From: an uncultured Flaviramulus sp.
GTDB taxonomy: Bacteria > Bacteroidota > Bacteroidia > Flavobacteriales > Flavobacteriaceae
Assembly: GCA_947501105.1 (NCBI GenBank)
Contig: CANMUP010000003.1
Span: forward strand, 1 to 64,000
Length of the DNA stretch: 64,000 nt
Direction: 5' to 3'
The translations under genes were made by a program, and so were the position numbers. Shown here piece after piece: positions 44,470 through 53,369 of the stretch. Positions within the stretch are counted from its first letter, which is position 1. Each line of letters starts with the position of its first letter. Under the pieces are notes generated by a model, which worked only from the letters and a program-made list of their open reading frames with translations, was not told the DNA's origin and ran no database searches.

Positions 44470-45654
44470 ATGAAGATTAAAAATATTTTAGCAATCTGTT
44501 CATTATTGTTTTGCGCACATATTTTTGGGCAAGAAAGTAATTTTGATATAAACGTATTTAATAAGCAAACATTAAACTTTAATGGCGAAAAAAATCTGGA
44601 CACAGAAACACGAGTGTTACAAAGTGGGCGTCTAGTTTATAAAAAAATAACTGTACCAAATTTTCCTAAAGGGACAGATGTAAGTATAAAACTAACAGTC
44701 CGTTCTAATGGTGATCGTTGGGATAAATCAGGTTCCTGTTTTGTCGTTTCCGATCCTAAGTTTATTTCAATGTTAGATGTTTCATCGGGTGATAAAGAGT
44801 TTCCTGAAGATTCATTCAAAGCTAAAAATCATGCAGGTATTGTCTCAGGAAAAACCTATCAACCAGTGGTAGAATTAATGCGGTTTATGACGCCTTTTGG
44901 GGTTGGTCATTATAGTGATAATAGAGTAAAATACCGTAGACCAGTGTATATACCAAGTTGGGAGAAGCAAGTGGTTTGGGAACACGATATTTCGCAATTA
45001 AAAGACGTGGTTTCTGGTAGCTTCTATATAGGCGTTTGGATAGACTCTTGGACTGCTGAAGGTTATAATTTCGATTTAAAATTATCGTATTCTAATAGAG
45101 AAAGAAAAACATATAAAGTATTGCCATTAATCAACACCATACCTTATGTTAATGGGCAAACTATTCCTGATATTTTTGCTAAAGAATCTTTAACTCATAC
45201 TTTCAATTTAGATAAAAATGTAAAAAATGTAAAACTGCACTACATTACAACAGGTCATGGTGGGCATAGTGGAGGTGATGAATTTATCAAAATAAAAAAC
45301 AGTGTTTATTTTAATAATGAAATAGTATTAGATACTATTCCGTGGCGAGATGATTGCGCATCTTTTAGACGATTTAACCCAACCTCTGGCGTGTGGATTA
45401 AAAAAGATTCGGCTGCTTATTATGATTTTGAAACTAAAAAGAGAGCTGTAAAAGTAATTGAGGAGCGTATAGCATCTTCTGATTTATCACGCTCAAATTG
45501 GTGTCCAGGTTCATCTGTAAAACCTATGGTTGTTAAATTAGGCGATTTAAAAAAAGGCGAACATCAACTTAAAATACAAATACCAGCAACACCAATTGAT
45601 GGTGATAAATTGAACCATTGGTTAGTATCTGCTTATTTGACTTTTGAAGAATAA
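44470..45654 (+). CDS. PNGase F-type peptide-N-glycosidase
   Basis: A 394-residue protein with a signal peptide (LLFCAHIFGQ). It has the PNGase F two-domain signatures: GDRWDKSG with D85 at the site I equate with the essential Asp of the EWDR motif in PNGase F, GHGGHSGGDEF with E271, PWRDDCASFRRFNPTSG and DLSRSNWCPGSS with the final KGEHQLKIQIPATPI strand. The enzyme hydrolyses the amide bond between Asn and the N-glycan, releasing intact glycans. It is somewhat longer than the classical enzyme, with the extra length around residues 95-165 between the two domain halves. No discoidin-like module is attached. It ends the run and is followed by a 168-base gap. This gene is the strongest evidence that the locus acts on N-glycans. 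Confidence 0.93.
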   Translation: MKIKNILAICSLLFCAHIFGQESNFDINVFNKQTLNFNGEKNLDTETRVLQSGRLVYKKITVPNFPKGTDVSIKLTVRSNGDRWDKSGSCFVVSDPKFISMLDVSSGDKEFPEDSFKAKNHAGIVSGKTYQPVVELMRFMTPFGVGHYSDNRVKYRRPVYIPSWEKQVVWEHDISQLKDVVSGSFYIGVWIDSWTAEGYNFDLKLSYSNRERKTYKVLPLINTIPYVNGQTIPDIFAKESLTHTFNLDKNVKNVKLHYITTGHGGHSGGDEFIKIKNSVYFNNEIVLDTIPWRDDCASFRRFNPTSGVWIKKDSAAYYDFETKKRAVKVIEERIASSDLSRSNWCPGSSVKPMVVKLGDLKKGEHQLKIQIPATPIDGDKLNHWLVSAYLTFEE

Positions 45655-45822
45655 TTCTATTTTGGCACCATAAATGCCATTTCGCTGCAAAGAAAGTATT
45701 AGTTTAGGTATTTTAAAAGGTAGCAACAAGTATACATCTATATTATTTTTGTTTGTATTGCATATGGACGCTTTAATAGCAACATATGTAGCATTTTACT
45801 CGCTAATCTTATTATTGATATT

Positions 45823-47433
45823 TTGAAGAAAAATCTAATCATATCTCCTAAGGATAATGTCTCAGTGGCATTAGTTTCTATAAAAAAAGGTGAGAATTTT
45901 TCAATTAACAATTCTAATATTGTTATTTCTGAAGATATTCCTGTAAAGCATAAGTTTGCTCTTGAATCCTTCGATGTTGGAGACATAGTAACAATGTACG
46001 GTGTTCCTGTTGGGAAAGCTATTAAATCTATTGAAAAAGGAGGTTTAATAACAACTGAAAATTTAAAGCATGTAGCTGCGCCTTACCAATATAAAAACAC
46101 CAATTATTATTATGAAAAACCATTTACTAATGGATTAGATAGAAAAACGTTTTTAGGTTACCATAGAAAAGATGGGCAAGTAGGAACTGCAAATTATTGG
46201 ATTTTTGTTCCAATGGTATTTTGTCAAAATAGAAACCTTAAAGTATTAAAAGAAGCTTTTGAAGCTGAGTTGGGTTTTAAAAAGGAAAACCCGTATCGCC
46301 TTAAATTAAGAGGTTTAGTTAATGGTAATTCTGAAACATCTTATGAAGAAGAAATTTTAAACCAAAAAGTATTTAATAATATAGATGGTATTAAGTTTCT
46401 AACTCATGAAGGAGGTTGTGGAGGCACAAAAGATGATGCCCAAGCTTTAGTAAATTTATTAGCTGGGTATATTAAAAACCCCAATGTTGCGGGAGCTACA
46501 GTAATGAGTTTAGGTTGTCAACATGCTCAAATGAGCATGTTGCAAGATACTTTGCGAGAGCGCTTTAGTACAGATAAGCCTGTATTGTATTTTGAGCAGC
46601 AACAATATGCTACTGAAAATAATATGCTCACAGCAGCAATAAAAGATACTTATGCTGCATTAGAAAAAGTAAACCAGATTGAAAGAGAACCTGCACCCCT
46701 AAGTAAGTTAAGTATCGGCTTAGAATGTGGTGGTTCTGATGGGTTTTCAGGAATTACTGCCAATCCGCTTATGGGGGTGGTTTCTGATAAAATTAATGCT
46801 ATTGGAGGAAAAAGTATTTTGTCAGAATTTCCAGAATTATGCGGTGTAGAGCAGGACTTAATCGATAGGTGTCCAAGTGAAGATGTAGCAAAAAAGTTTA
46901 TTTATATTATGGAGAGTTATATTAGTCAAGCCGAAAAAGTTGGTTCAGGCTTCGATATGAATCCTTCTCCAGGAAATATAAAGGATGGTTTAATTACAGA
47001 TGCTATAAAATCAGCAGGAGCGGCCACTAAAGGAGGACGTGCTCCAATAGCTGATGTCATCGATTATGGTGAGTACGCTATAAAGCAAGGATTGAATTTA
47101 TTATGTACTCCAGGTAATGATGTAGAATCTACCACAGGTTTGGCAGGTTTTGGAGCTAATATTATATTGTTTTCAACAGGTTTAGGAACACCAACAGGTA
47201 ATGTTATCTGTCCAGTTATAAAAATATCATCAAATTCTATGTTGCCTGCTAAGATGAAAGATATCATTGATTTTGATGCGGGACGAATGATTTCTGAAAG
47301 CGCATCTCAAGAAGCTCTTTCGGAAGAACTTATTGACTTAATTATTGAAGTAGCTAGCGGAAGGTACCAAACATGTGCTACAAAGTTAGAACAAGATGAT
47401 TTTATACCTTGGAAAAGGGGAGTTTCATTATAA
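45823..47433 (+). CDS. UxaA-family sugar-acid dehydratase
   Basis: A 536-residue protein without a signal peptide. An SAF-type N-terminal domain (about 1-90) leads into the UxaA core, with FLGYHRKDGQVGTANYW, THEGGCGGTKDDAQ, MSLGCQHAQ, LECGGSDGFSGITANP and STGLGTPTGN. The start is a TTG at 45823: the family N-terminus begins there, no ATG or GTG lies upstream in frame before a stop at 45721, and the next ATG would remove the SAF domain. UxaA enzymes dehydrate altronate, and relatives in fucose loci of Campylobacter are assigned as fuconate dehydratases. Here the SDR and FAH-fold genes downstream point to fuconate or a related 6-deoxy sugar acid. It is the first cytoplasmic enzyme gene after the PNGase F run. 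Confidence 0.85.
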   Translation: MKKNLIISPKDNVSVALVSIKKGENFSINNSNIVISEDIPVKHKFALESFDVGDIVTMYGVPVGKAIKSIEKGGLITTENLKHVAAPYQYKNTNYYYEKPFTNGLDRKTFLGYHRKDGQVGTANYWIFVPMVFCQNRNLKVLKEAFEAELGFKKENPYRLKLRGLVNGNSETSYEEEILNQKVFNNIDGIKFLTHEGGCGGTKDDAQALVNLLAGYIKNPNVAGATVMSLGCQHAQMSMLQDTLRERFSTDKPVLYFEQQQYATENNMLTAAIKDTYAALEKVNQIEREPAPLSKLSIGLECGGSDGFSGITANPLMGVVSDKINAIGGKSILSEFPELCGVEQDLIDRCPSEDVAKKFIYIMESYISQAEKVGSGFDMNPSPGNIKDGLITDAIKSAGAATKGGRAPIADVIDYGEYAIKQGLNLLCTPGNDVESTTGLAGFGANIILFSTGLGTPTGNVICPVIKISSNSMLPAKMKDIIDFDAGRMISESASQEALSEELIDLIIEVASGRYQTCATKLEQDDFIPWKRGVSL

Positions 47434-47504
47434 TTTATTAAATAAAAAGAATCATTTTAAAGTACCTGCTAAGGGCTTTTCATATATCAAAAAAGTAGTA
47501 TAAA

Positions 47505-48284
47505 ATGTCAAAATTCAATTTACAAGGAAAATTAGCAATTATAACAGGTGGAGCAAGTGGCATAGGAAAAGCAATTTCTACAACTTTTGCGCAACAAGGC
47601 GCTCATGTTCACATTTTAGAGTTTAATAAAGAAAGCGGAGAGCAAACGGTAAAAGAAATTAAGAATGCTGGAGGAGAAGCCAATTTTTATCAATGTGACG
47701 TTTCCAATCATGTTCAAGTAAAAGAAATTATCAGCGCAATTGCTGAAAATAATAAGATAGACATTTTAATAAATAATGCAGGTATTGCTCATGTTGGTAA
47801 TGTCGAAAATACAGAAGTAGAAGATTTGGATCGTGTTTATAATGTAAACGTAAAAGGTGTTTACAACTGTATTTATACTACTGTACCAAAAATGAAAGCA
47901 CAAGGCGGAGGGGTAATTATAAATATGGCATCAATTGCATCTTCAGTTGGCATTTCAGATCGCTTTGCTTATTCAATGTCTAAAGGAGCAGTTTTAACGA
48001 TGACGTATTCTGTTGCTAAAGATTATTTAGATAGTAATATTCGTTGTAATTGTATTTCTCCAGCAAGGGTACACACGCCTTTTGTTGATGGGTTTATAAA
48101 AAAGAATTATCCAGGAAAAGAAGACGAAATGTTTGATACTTTATCTAAAACTCAGCCAATAGGCAGAATGGGAAAACCTGAAGAAATAGCAAATTTAGCT
48201 TTGTATTTATGTTCGGATGAAGCATCATTTATTACGGGTACAGATTTTCCAATTGATGGAGGATTTATAAAATTAAATGGTTAA
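47505..48284 (+). CDS. Short-chain dehydrogenase/reductase, probable sugar-acid or sugar dehydrogenase
   Basis: A 259-residue classical SDR with the NAD(P) motif TGGASGIGKAIS, NNAGIAHVG, the catalytic Tyr and Lys in FAYSMSKGAV, and a C-terminal DEASFITGTDFPIDGG. It lacks a signal peptide. Homologous enzymes in oxidative deoxy sugar pathways act as L-fucose dehydrogenase or as 2-keto-3-deoxy-L-fuconate 4-dehydrogenase, and the flanking dehydratase and FAH-fold genes allow either. The SDR sequence alone does not fix the substrate. Its stop codon is embedded in the start of the next GH20 gene (overlap of eight bases), so the two are translated together. Confidence 0.85.
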   Translation: MSKFNLQGKLAIITGGASGIGKAISTTFAQQGAHVHILEFNKESGEQTVKEIKNAGGEANFYQCDVSNHVQVKEIISAIAENNKIDILINNAGIAHVGNVENTEVEDLDRVYNVNVKGVYNCIYTTVPKMKAQGGGVIINMASIASSVGISDRFAYSMSKGAVLTMTYSVAKDYLDSNIRCNCISPARVHTPFVDGFIKKNYPGKEDEMFDTLSKTQPIGRMGKPEEIANLALYLCSDEASFITGTDFPIDGGFIKLNG

Positions 48285-50631
48285 AAAAATAGATATGCTA
48301 ATTACTAATAATAAAAGAATATTCAGGTTTTTTGGAGTATTTCTATTGAGTTTGATACTATTAAGTTCATGTGAACAGAAAAAGTTAGAGCTACAAATAG
48401 GAAAAGCACATATTATTCCCAAGCCATTAAGTCAGATTGATTCTGAAGGACATTTTGAAATAAAAGCGTCATCAATAGTAGTTGTTGAAAATGAAATGCA
48501 AAAAAGTATTGCTAATCAATTCTTTAGTCAATTTCAAAACGTAGCTGGTTGGACACCAAAAATAGAAATTGGAGGTAAAGGAGATATTACCTTTACTACA
48601 AATAAAACTATTGAAGCAGAAGGCTATTTCTTAAAAGCTTCTACAGATGCGATCAACATTGAAGCATCATCAAAAGCAGGCTTTTTTTATGCTATGCAAA
48701 GTTTAAGACAGTTACTACCTACGGCTTTTTATAAAAATGCATTACAAAATATTAGATGGGGTATTCCTGCTGTAGATGTTAAAGATAATCCAGCATTTGG
48801 TTGGCGTGGTTATATGCTAGATGTATCACGACATTTTTTTAATAAAGAACAAGTAAAGCGGGTAATTGATTATATGGCAGAATTGAAACTAAACCGGTTT
48901 CATTGGCATTTAGCAGACGATCAGGGATGGAGGTTAGAGATTAAAAGTTACCCAAAGCTTACTGAAATTGGCGCTTGGAGAGTAGATTATAATATCACTG
49001 ATGAAACTAAATCTAATTGGTGGGGAAGACCAGAACAAATACAAGATGAAAAAGCGACATATGGTGGATTTTATACCCAAGAAGATGTTAAAGAAATTAT
49101 CGCTTATGCTAAAGAGAGATATATAGAAATCATTCCGGAAATTGATATGCCTGGGCATGCACAAGCCACTATTGCTTCCTATCCAGAAATTGGTTGTATA
49201 AATGCGACACCATATGTAGCTACAGGAGGTGTATTTAAAAACAATACATATAACCCTGGAAAGGAAGAAACTTTTCAGTTTGCGGAAACCATGCTGAATG
49301 AAGTCATGGATTTGTTCCCTTTTAAATATGTTCATATTGGAGGTGACGAATGTAGTAAGGAGCAATGGAAAGTAGACCCACATGCACAACGAAGAATAAA
49401 AGATGAAGGCTTAAAAGACGAGCATGAACTGCAAAGCTACTTTATTAAACGAATTGAAAAAATGATTAATAAGCGTGATCGTATCATGATTGGCTGGGAT
49501 GAAATACTGGAAGGTGGTTTAGCGCCTAATGCTACAGTAATGAGTTGGAGAGGAGAAAAAGGCGGTATCGCTTCTGCAAAAGCAGGGCACGAAGTTATAA
49601 TGACCCCTAGTAATTATTGTTATATAGATTTAAAACAAGGTCATGACGACTTGGAACCTAATTTAGGATACTCCCGCTTATTGCTTTCTACATCATATAA
49701 TTACAAAGTTATCCCAGATGCATTAACACCAGAAGAAGGGCAATTTATAAAAGGCATTCAAGCCAATATGTGGACTGAATCCATTAGCGATTGGGGCAAG
49801 TTCACTTATATGAGTTTCCCTAGAACCTATGCTATAGCCGAAAGCGCGTGGACACCACATGAAAATAAAAACTGGAATGATTTTACAAACCGACTTTATA
49901 CTCAATTCAGCAGACTTGATGCACAAGAAACTCGATATGCAGTAAGTGCTTTTAGTCCTTGGATTGACCACATAGGGAATGGAAAAGAAATAGAGATACA
50001 AATGAAAACAGAAGCTAACGGATTAAATATTCATTATACTCTAGATGGAACTGAGCCTACTATTCAATCTTCTAAATATAGTAGACCATTTAATATTTCA
50101 AAAACAGCTCAATTAAAAGCTAGATCATTTAATAACGATAAGGCTGTAGGATATGTTTCATCTAAAAAATTCCCAATTCATAAAGCAAAAAACGCAAAAG
50201 TTTTTGATAAAGAAGGGAAGAGAATTGAAAAATTAACTGACTTGAGCTATGGATCACTTTCAAAAGGAGACAAGTCTTGGTGTCATTTTTTAGACACTGC
50301 GGAATTTGATGTTGTTTTCGATGAAGAGACTCAAGTAAAGCAAATACAGTTTGATGCTTTGCGATATACTATTTCAGGAATTTATCCGCCAACAGAAATT
50401 GAAGTTTTTGGATCAACCGATGGAAAAATATTTAAGCTATTAATCAAAAAAGCGCAGTTAGAAGTAGCAACTGAACAAGGAAGAAATAAGATAAATAATA
50501 GTTTGTCTTTTGATACAGTTAATGTAAAGGCATTAAAAATTAAGGCAAAAGGGTTTAATCCTATTCCAGAAGGACATCATAAAAGTGGAAGTCGTTCACA
50601 TATGTGGATAGATGAAATCATAGTAAATTAA
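48277..50631 (+). CDS. GH20 beta-N-acetylhexosaminidase with chitobiase-type C-terminal and discoidin-like modules
   Basis: A 784-residue lipoprotein (signal ending LLSSCEQ). The start ATG at 48277 overlaps the SDR gene; ATG at 48295 would give a shorter signal and is an equal alternative. GH20b spans about 45-170, the barrel about 175-530 with [15 protein letters not shown] and the Asp-Glu pair D357-E358 in [13 protein letters not shown] chitobiase-type domain ([15 protein letters not shown], about 585-640) and a discoidin-like module (about 650-784) ending in HMWIDEIIV follow. The expected activity is exo-removal of beta-linked GlcNAc or GalNAc. It is the longest of the three GH20 proteins and closely matches the one at 23239 in layout. 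Its place among cytoplasmic fucose-type genes indicates one joint regulon. Confidence 0.95.
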   Translation: MVKKIDMLITNNKRIFRFFGVFLLSLILLSSCEQKKLELQIGKAHIIPKPLSQIDSEGHFEIKASSIVVVENEMQKSIANQFFSQFQNVAGWTPKIEIGGKGDITFTTNKTIEAEGYFLKASTDAINIEASSKAGFFYAMQSLRQLLPTAFYKNALQNIRWGIPAVDVKDNPAFGWRGYMLDVSRHFFNKEQVKRVIDYMAELKLNRFHWHLADDQGWRLEIKSYPKLTEIGAWRVDYNITDETKSNWWGRPEQIQDEKATYGGFYTQEDVKEIIAYAKERYIEIIPEIDMPGHAQATIASYPEIGCINATPYVATGGVFKNNTYNPGKEETFQFAETMLNEVMDLFPFKYVHIGGDECSKEQWKVDPHAQRRIKDEGLKDEHELQSYFIKRIEKMINKRDRIMIGWDEILEGGLAPNATVMSWRGEKGGIASAKAGHEVIMTPSNYCYIDLKQGHDDLEPNLGYSRLLLSTSYNYKVIPDALTPEEGQFIKGIQANMWTESISDWGKFTYMSFPRTYAIAESAWTPHENKNWNDFTNRLYTQFSRLDAQETRYAVSAFSPWIDHIGNGKEIEIQMKTEANGLNIHYTLDGTEPTIQSSKYSRPFNISKTAQLKARSFNNDKAVGYVSSKKFPIHKAKNAKVFDKEGKRIEKLTDLSYGSLSKGDKSWCHFLDTAEFDVVFDEETQVKQIQFDALRYTISGIYPPTEIEVFGSTDGKIFKLLIKKAQLEVATEQGRNKINNSLSFDTVNVKALKIKAKGFNPIPEGHHKSGSRSHMWIDEIIVN

Positions 50632-50671
50632 AAAGATAAATCACTTTGCAAAATTTAGAGTTAATATAGAA

Positions 50672-51523
50672 ATGAGAGTATATAAAAAAGGGCAAACAGC
50701 AATAGTGGAATTCGAAAACTCTTTTTATGAATTAGAAGTAAATAATTGGGATCATTTTATTAATAGAAGTGGTTTATTTGCTTTTGTAAAAAAACAAATT
50801 AAGACTGCAAAAGTTGCTAGTAAAAAAATACTTGAAAATATTGAAGCCCCAATTGGAACTCAAGAAGTTTGGGCAGCAGGGGTTACTTACCTTAGAAGCA
50901 AAGAAGCAAGAATGGATGAAGCAAAGGCTTCAGGTGGCGATGTATTTTATAATAAAGTTTATGATGCTGATAGACCTGAGTTGTTTTTTAAAGCTACATC
51001 TCAAAGAGTAGTAGGTATGGGAGAAGCAATTAATATTAGAAAAGATTCAGAATGGGATGTACCCGAACCAGAGTTAACTCTATTGATAAATTCAGCAGGA
51101 GAAATTCAAGGATATACCATTGGAAACGATGTGAGCTCTAGAAGTATTGAAGGAGAAAACCCATTATATTTACCACAGGCCAAAATGTTTGAGAAATGTG
51201 CAAGTTTAGGACCTTGTATCTATATTCCTGAAACTGCTTTACCAGCAGAAACAGAAATTGAAATAGAAATTGCAAGAGATAATAAAGTAATGTATGGTGG
51301 GAAAGTGGCAATAGGAATGATGAAAAGAACTCATACTGAATTGATAGCGTATCTTTTTAGAGAGTGTGATTTTCCAAAAGGTGTTTTTTTAATGACAGGA
51401 ACATGCCTAGTTCCTGATGATGATTTTACACTTAAATTGGGAGACAAAATAACCATTACTATTTCACCTATAGGTACATTAATTAATTACGTATCCATGA
51501 AAACGGCTAACATTAAAAATTAA
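50672..51523 (+). CDS. Fumarylacetoacetase-fold sugar-acid enzyme
   Basis: A 283-residue cytoplasmic protein of the FAH fold. Metal ligands are E132 and E134 (VPEPELTL) and D153 (IGNDVSSRS), followed by [17 protein letters not shown] and a LGP turn. The 19-residue spacing between E134 and D153 is shorter than in ordinary FAH hydrolases (about 29) and fits the 2-keto-3-deoxy-sugar-acid dehydratase group (KdaD-like), as I recall that group. It could therefore act either on a 2-keto-3-deoxy acid or, if the SDR makes the diketo form, as a 2,4-diketo-3-deoxyfuconate hydrolase giving pyruvate and lactate. Context supports the deoxy sugar pathway with the UxaA-type and SDR genes; the exact reaction is open. 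An aldehyde or lactone enzyme for the first steps is not present in the window. Confidence 0.8.
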   Translation: MRVYKKGQTAIVEFENSFYELEVNNWDHFINRSGLFAFVKKQIKTAKVASKKILENIEAPIGTQEVWAAGVTYLRSKEARMDEAKASGGDVFYNKVYDADRPELFFKATSQRVVGMGEAINIRKDSEWDVPEPELTLLINSAGEIQGYTIGNDVSSRSIEGENPLYLPQAKMFEKCASLGPCIYIPETALPAETEIEIEIARDNKVMYGGKVAIGMMKRTHTELIAYLFRECDFPKGVFLMTGTCLVPDDDFTLKLGDKITITISPIGTLINYVSMKTANIKN

Positions 51524-51566
51524 TAAGCTTTATTTAAATTAAAATTAGCAAAACAGGTTTAAACGA

Positions 51567-53366
51567 ATGAAAACAATACGATTAACAATTATCTTTTTTT
51601 CGCTAAGTATATTTTTTGGAAAGGCGCAAAATATTAACGAATCAGAATTGATAAAATCAGTTCAAGAACGTCCATACCCTGAATGGTTTAAAGATGCAAA
51701 ATTGGGTATTTTTATTCATTGGGGACTTTACTCTGTGCCAGCTTATGGAGGTAAAGAATCTTATGCTGAGTGGTTTTTACGTGGACTACAATTAAAAGAC
51801 ACTTTGCGTACAAATTTTGTTAAAAAAACATATGGAGATAATTTTACTTATAAAGATTTCGCTCCATTATTTAAAGCCGAATTATTTAATCCAGATGAAT
51901 GGGCTACTTTATTTAAAAATGCGGGAGCAAAATATGTGATGTTTGTATCAAAACACCACGATGGTTATGCCTTATGGCCAAGTAAATATAATAGAAATTG
52001 GAATAGTTTTGATGTTGGACCTAAACGCGATTTAGTTGGAGAATTAACTAAATCGGTTAGAAAATCTGGACTTAAGATGGGATTGTATTATTCGCTTGCA
52101 GAATGGAATCATCCATTACACCGTTGGTATACCGATCCTCATGATAGTATTGGAAATTATGTAGACAACTATATGATTCCTCAGTTTAAAGAATTAATTT
52201 CTACTTATAAACCTTCACTAATTTTTGCTGATGGAGAATGGTTTAATACAGCTAAACAATGGCATTCGGCTGAATTAATTGATTGGTATTATAATCTAGT
52301 AGGAGATGATGCTATAGTTAATAACCGTTGGGGGCATGGTTTAGATGTTGGTTTTTTAACACCAGAATATAGTGCAGGTATAAAAGTAACCAATAGACCT
52401 TGGGCCGAAGTTAGAGGTTTAGGGCGTTCTTTTGGTTTAAATAGAAATGAAGATTTAGAAGCTTACGGAACCTCAAAAGAACTTATTCATCGTTTTGTAC
52501 AAGCAGTTGCTAATGGAGGAGGAATGATTTTAAATGTTGGACCTAAAGCAGATGGACAAATACCTTTAATTCAGCAAGAGCGCCTAATTCAATTAGGCAA
52601 TTGGCTTAAAATTAATGGCGATGCTATTTATGGTTCTAAACCATTTTCAATTAAAGAAGAAGAAAAAGAAGTCACTATTAACCGTATAGACAATCAAATC
52701 AATTTTAATTGGGTGAGAAACTCTCCAATGAAAGGGATTAAAGAAGATAATTTTGCGGTTGAGTGGAATGGCTACATTGAAGCACCAAAAACGGATACCT
52801 ATGTCTTTGAAGTTAAAGCTGATGATGAGGCTGTTGTATACATAAATAACAAATTAATTATCAATCAAAATTATACAGCTAAAGGATCTCAATCTGAAGT
52901 AATGGGAGCAAATACAAGCGCATCATCAATAGGGAAAATAAAATTAAAAGCAGGTGAACTATATGCGATTCAAATAAAATATAGAGAGAAAAAACAAAAC
53001 GCATCTATTGCTTTATTTTGGAACACAAAAAATAAAGACAAACAATTAGTCCCAGCTTCTGCATTGTTTTTAGACAAAGAAAAATCAAAGAAAGGTTTAG
53101 CAGGAAATTACTCATCTCTTAAAACCTATCTATGTTATACACAAAATAAAAACAAGGTTTATGCCACTAGTTTTGAATGGCCAGAAGAAAACTTAGTATT
53201 AACTATTCCAAATCCAGGTAAAGATGCTGAGGTTAAATTGTTAGGACTAGATAAAACGTTGTCTTGGCAATATATTAATGGAAAAATGCATATTAGTACA
53301 AGTAGTATTAAATATAGCGAAATACCATCACATGATGCTTGGACTTTTGAAATTGATAAAAAATAG
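51567..53366 (+). CDS. GH29 alpha-L-fucosidase with inserted PA14-type module
   Basis: A 599-residue protein with a signal peptide ending FFGKAQ. The barrel has FIHWGLYSVPAYGG, VSKHHDGYALWPS and the nucleophile D222 in LIFADGEWF, and the GH29 subfamily A features WAEVRGLGRSFG and GGGMILNVGP. A PA14-like beta-barrel (about 385-505) with ADDEAVVYINNK is inserted before the C-terminal beta-sandwich (about 510-599), instead of the usual direct junction. PA14 modules bind sugars in several proteins. Fucose is released with retention from a fucosylated glycan, linkage unknown. It is 43 bases after the FAH-fold gene and four bases before the beta-helix gene. Confidence 0.93.
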   Translation: MKTIRLTIIFFSLSIFFGKAQNINESELIKSVQERPYPEWFKDAKLGIFIHWGLYSVPAYGGKESYAEWFLRGLQLKDTLRTNFVKKTYGDNFTYKDFAPLFKAELFNPDEWATLFKNAGAKYVMFVSKHHDGYALWPSKYNRNWNSFDVGPKRDLVGELTKSVRKSGLKMGLYYSLAEWNHPLHRWYTDPHDSIGNYVDNYMIPQFKELISTYKPSLIFADGEWFNTAKQWHSAELIDWYYNLVGDDAIVNNRWGHGLDVGFLTPEYSAGIKVTNRPWAEVRGLGRSFGLNRNEDLEAYGTSKELIHRFVQAVANGGGMILNVGPKADGQIPLIQQERLIQLGNWLKINGDAIYGSKPFSIKEEEKEVTINRIDNQINFNWVRNSPMKGIKEDNFAVEWNGYIEAPKTDTYVFEVKADDEAVVYINNKLIINQNYTAKGSQSEVMGANTSASSIGKIKLKAGELYAIQIKYREKKQNASIALFWNTKNKDKQLVPASALFLDKEKSKKGLAGNYSSLKTYLCYTQNKNKVYATSFEWPEENLVLTIPNPGKDAEVKLLGLDKTLSWQYINGKMHISTSSIKYSEIPSHDAWTFEIDKK

Positions 53367-53369
53367 AGT

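Noticed and set aside
45655-45822. The gap between PNGase F and UxaA considered as a small RNA or a riboswitch.
   Set aside because: A weak hairpin around the GGCACCATAAATGCC segment is the only structure; no conserved riboswitch core is visible.
48934-49389. A minus-strand open frame of about 150 codons inside the third GH20.
   Set aside because: It is antisense to the GH20 barrel, which keeps its catalytic pair.
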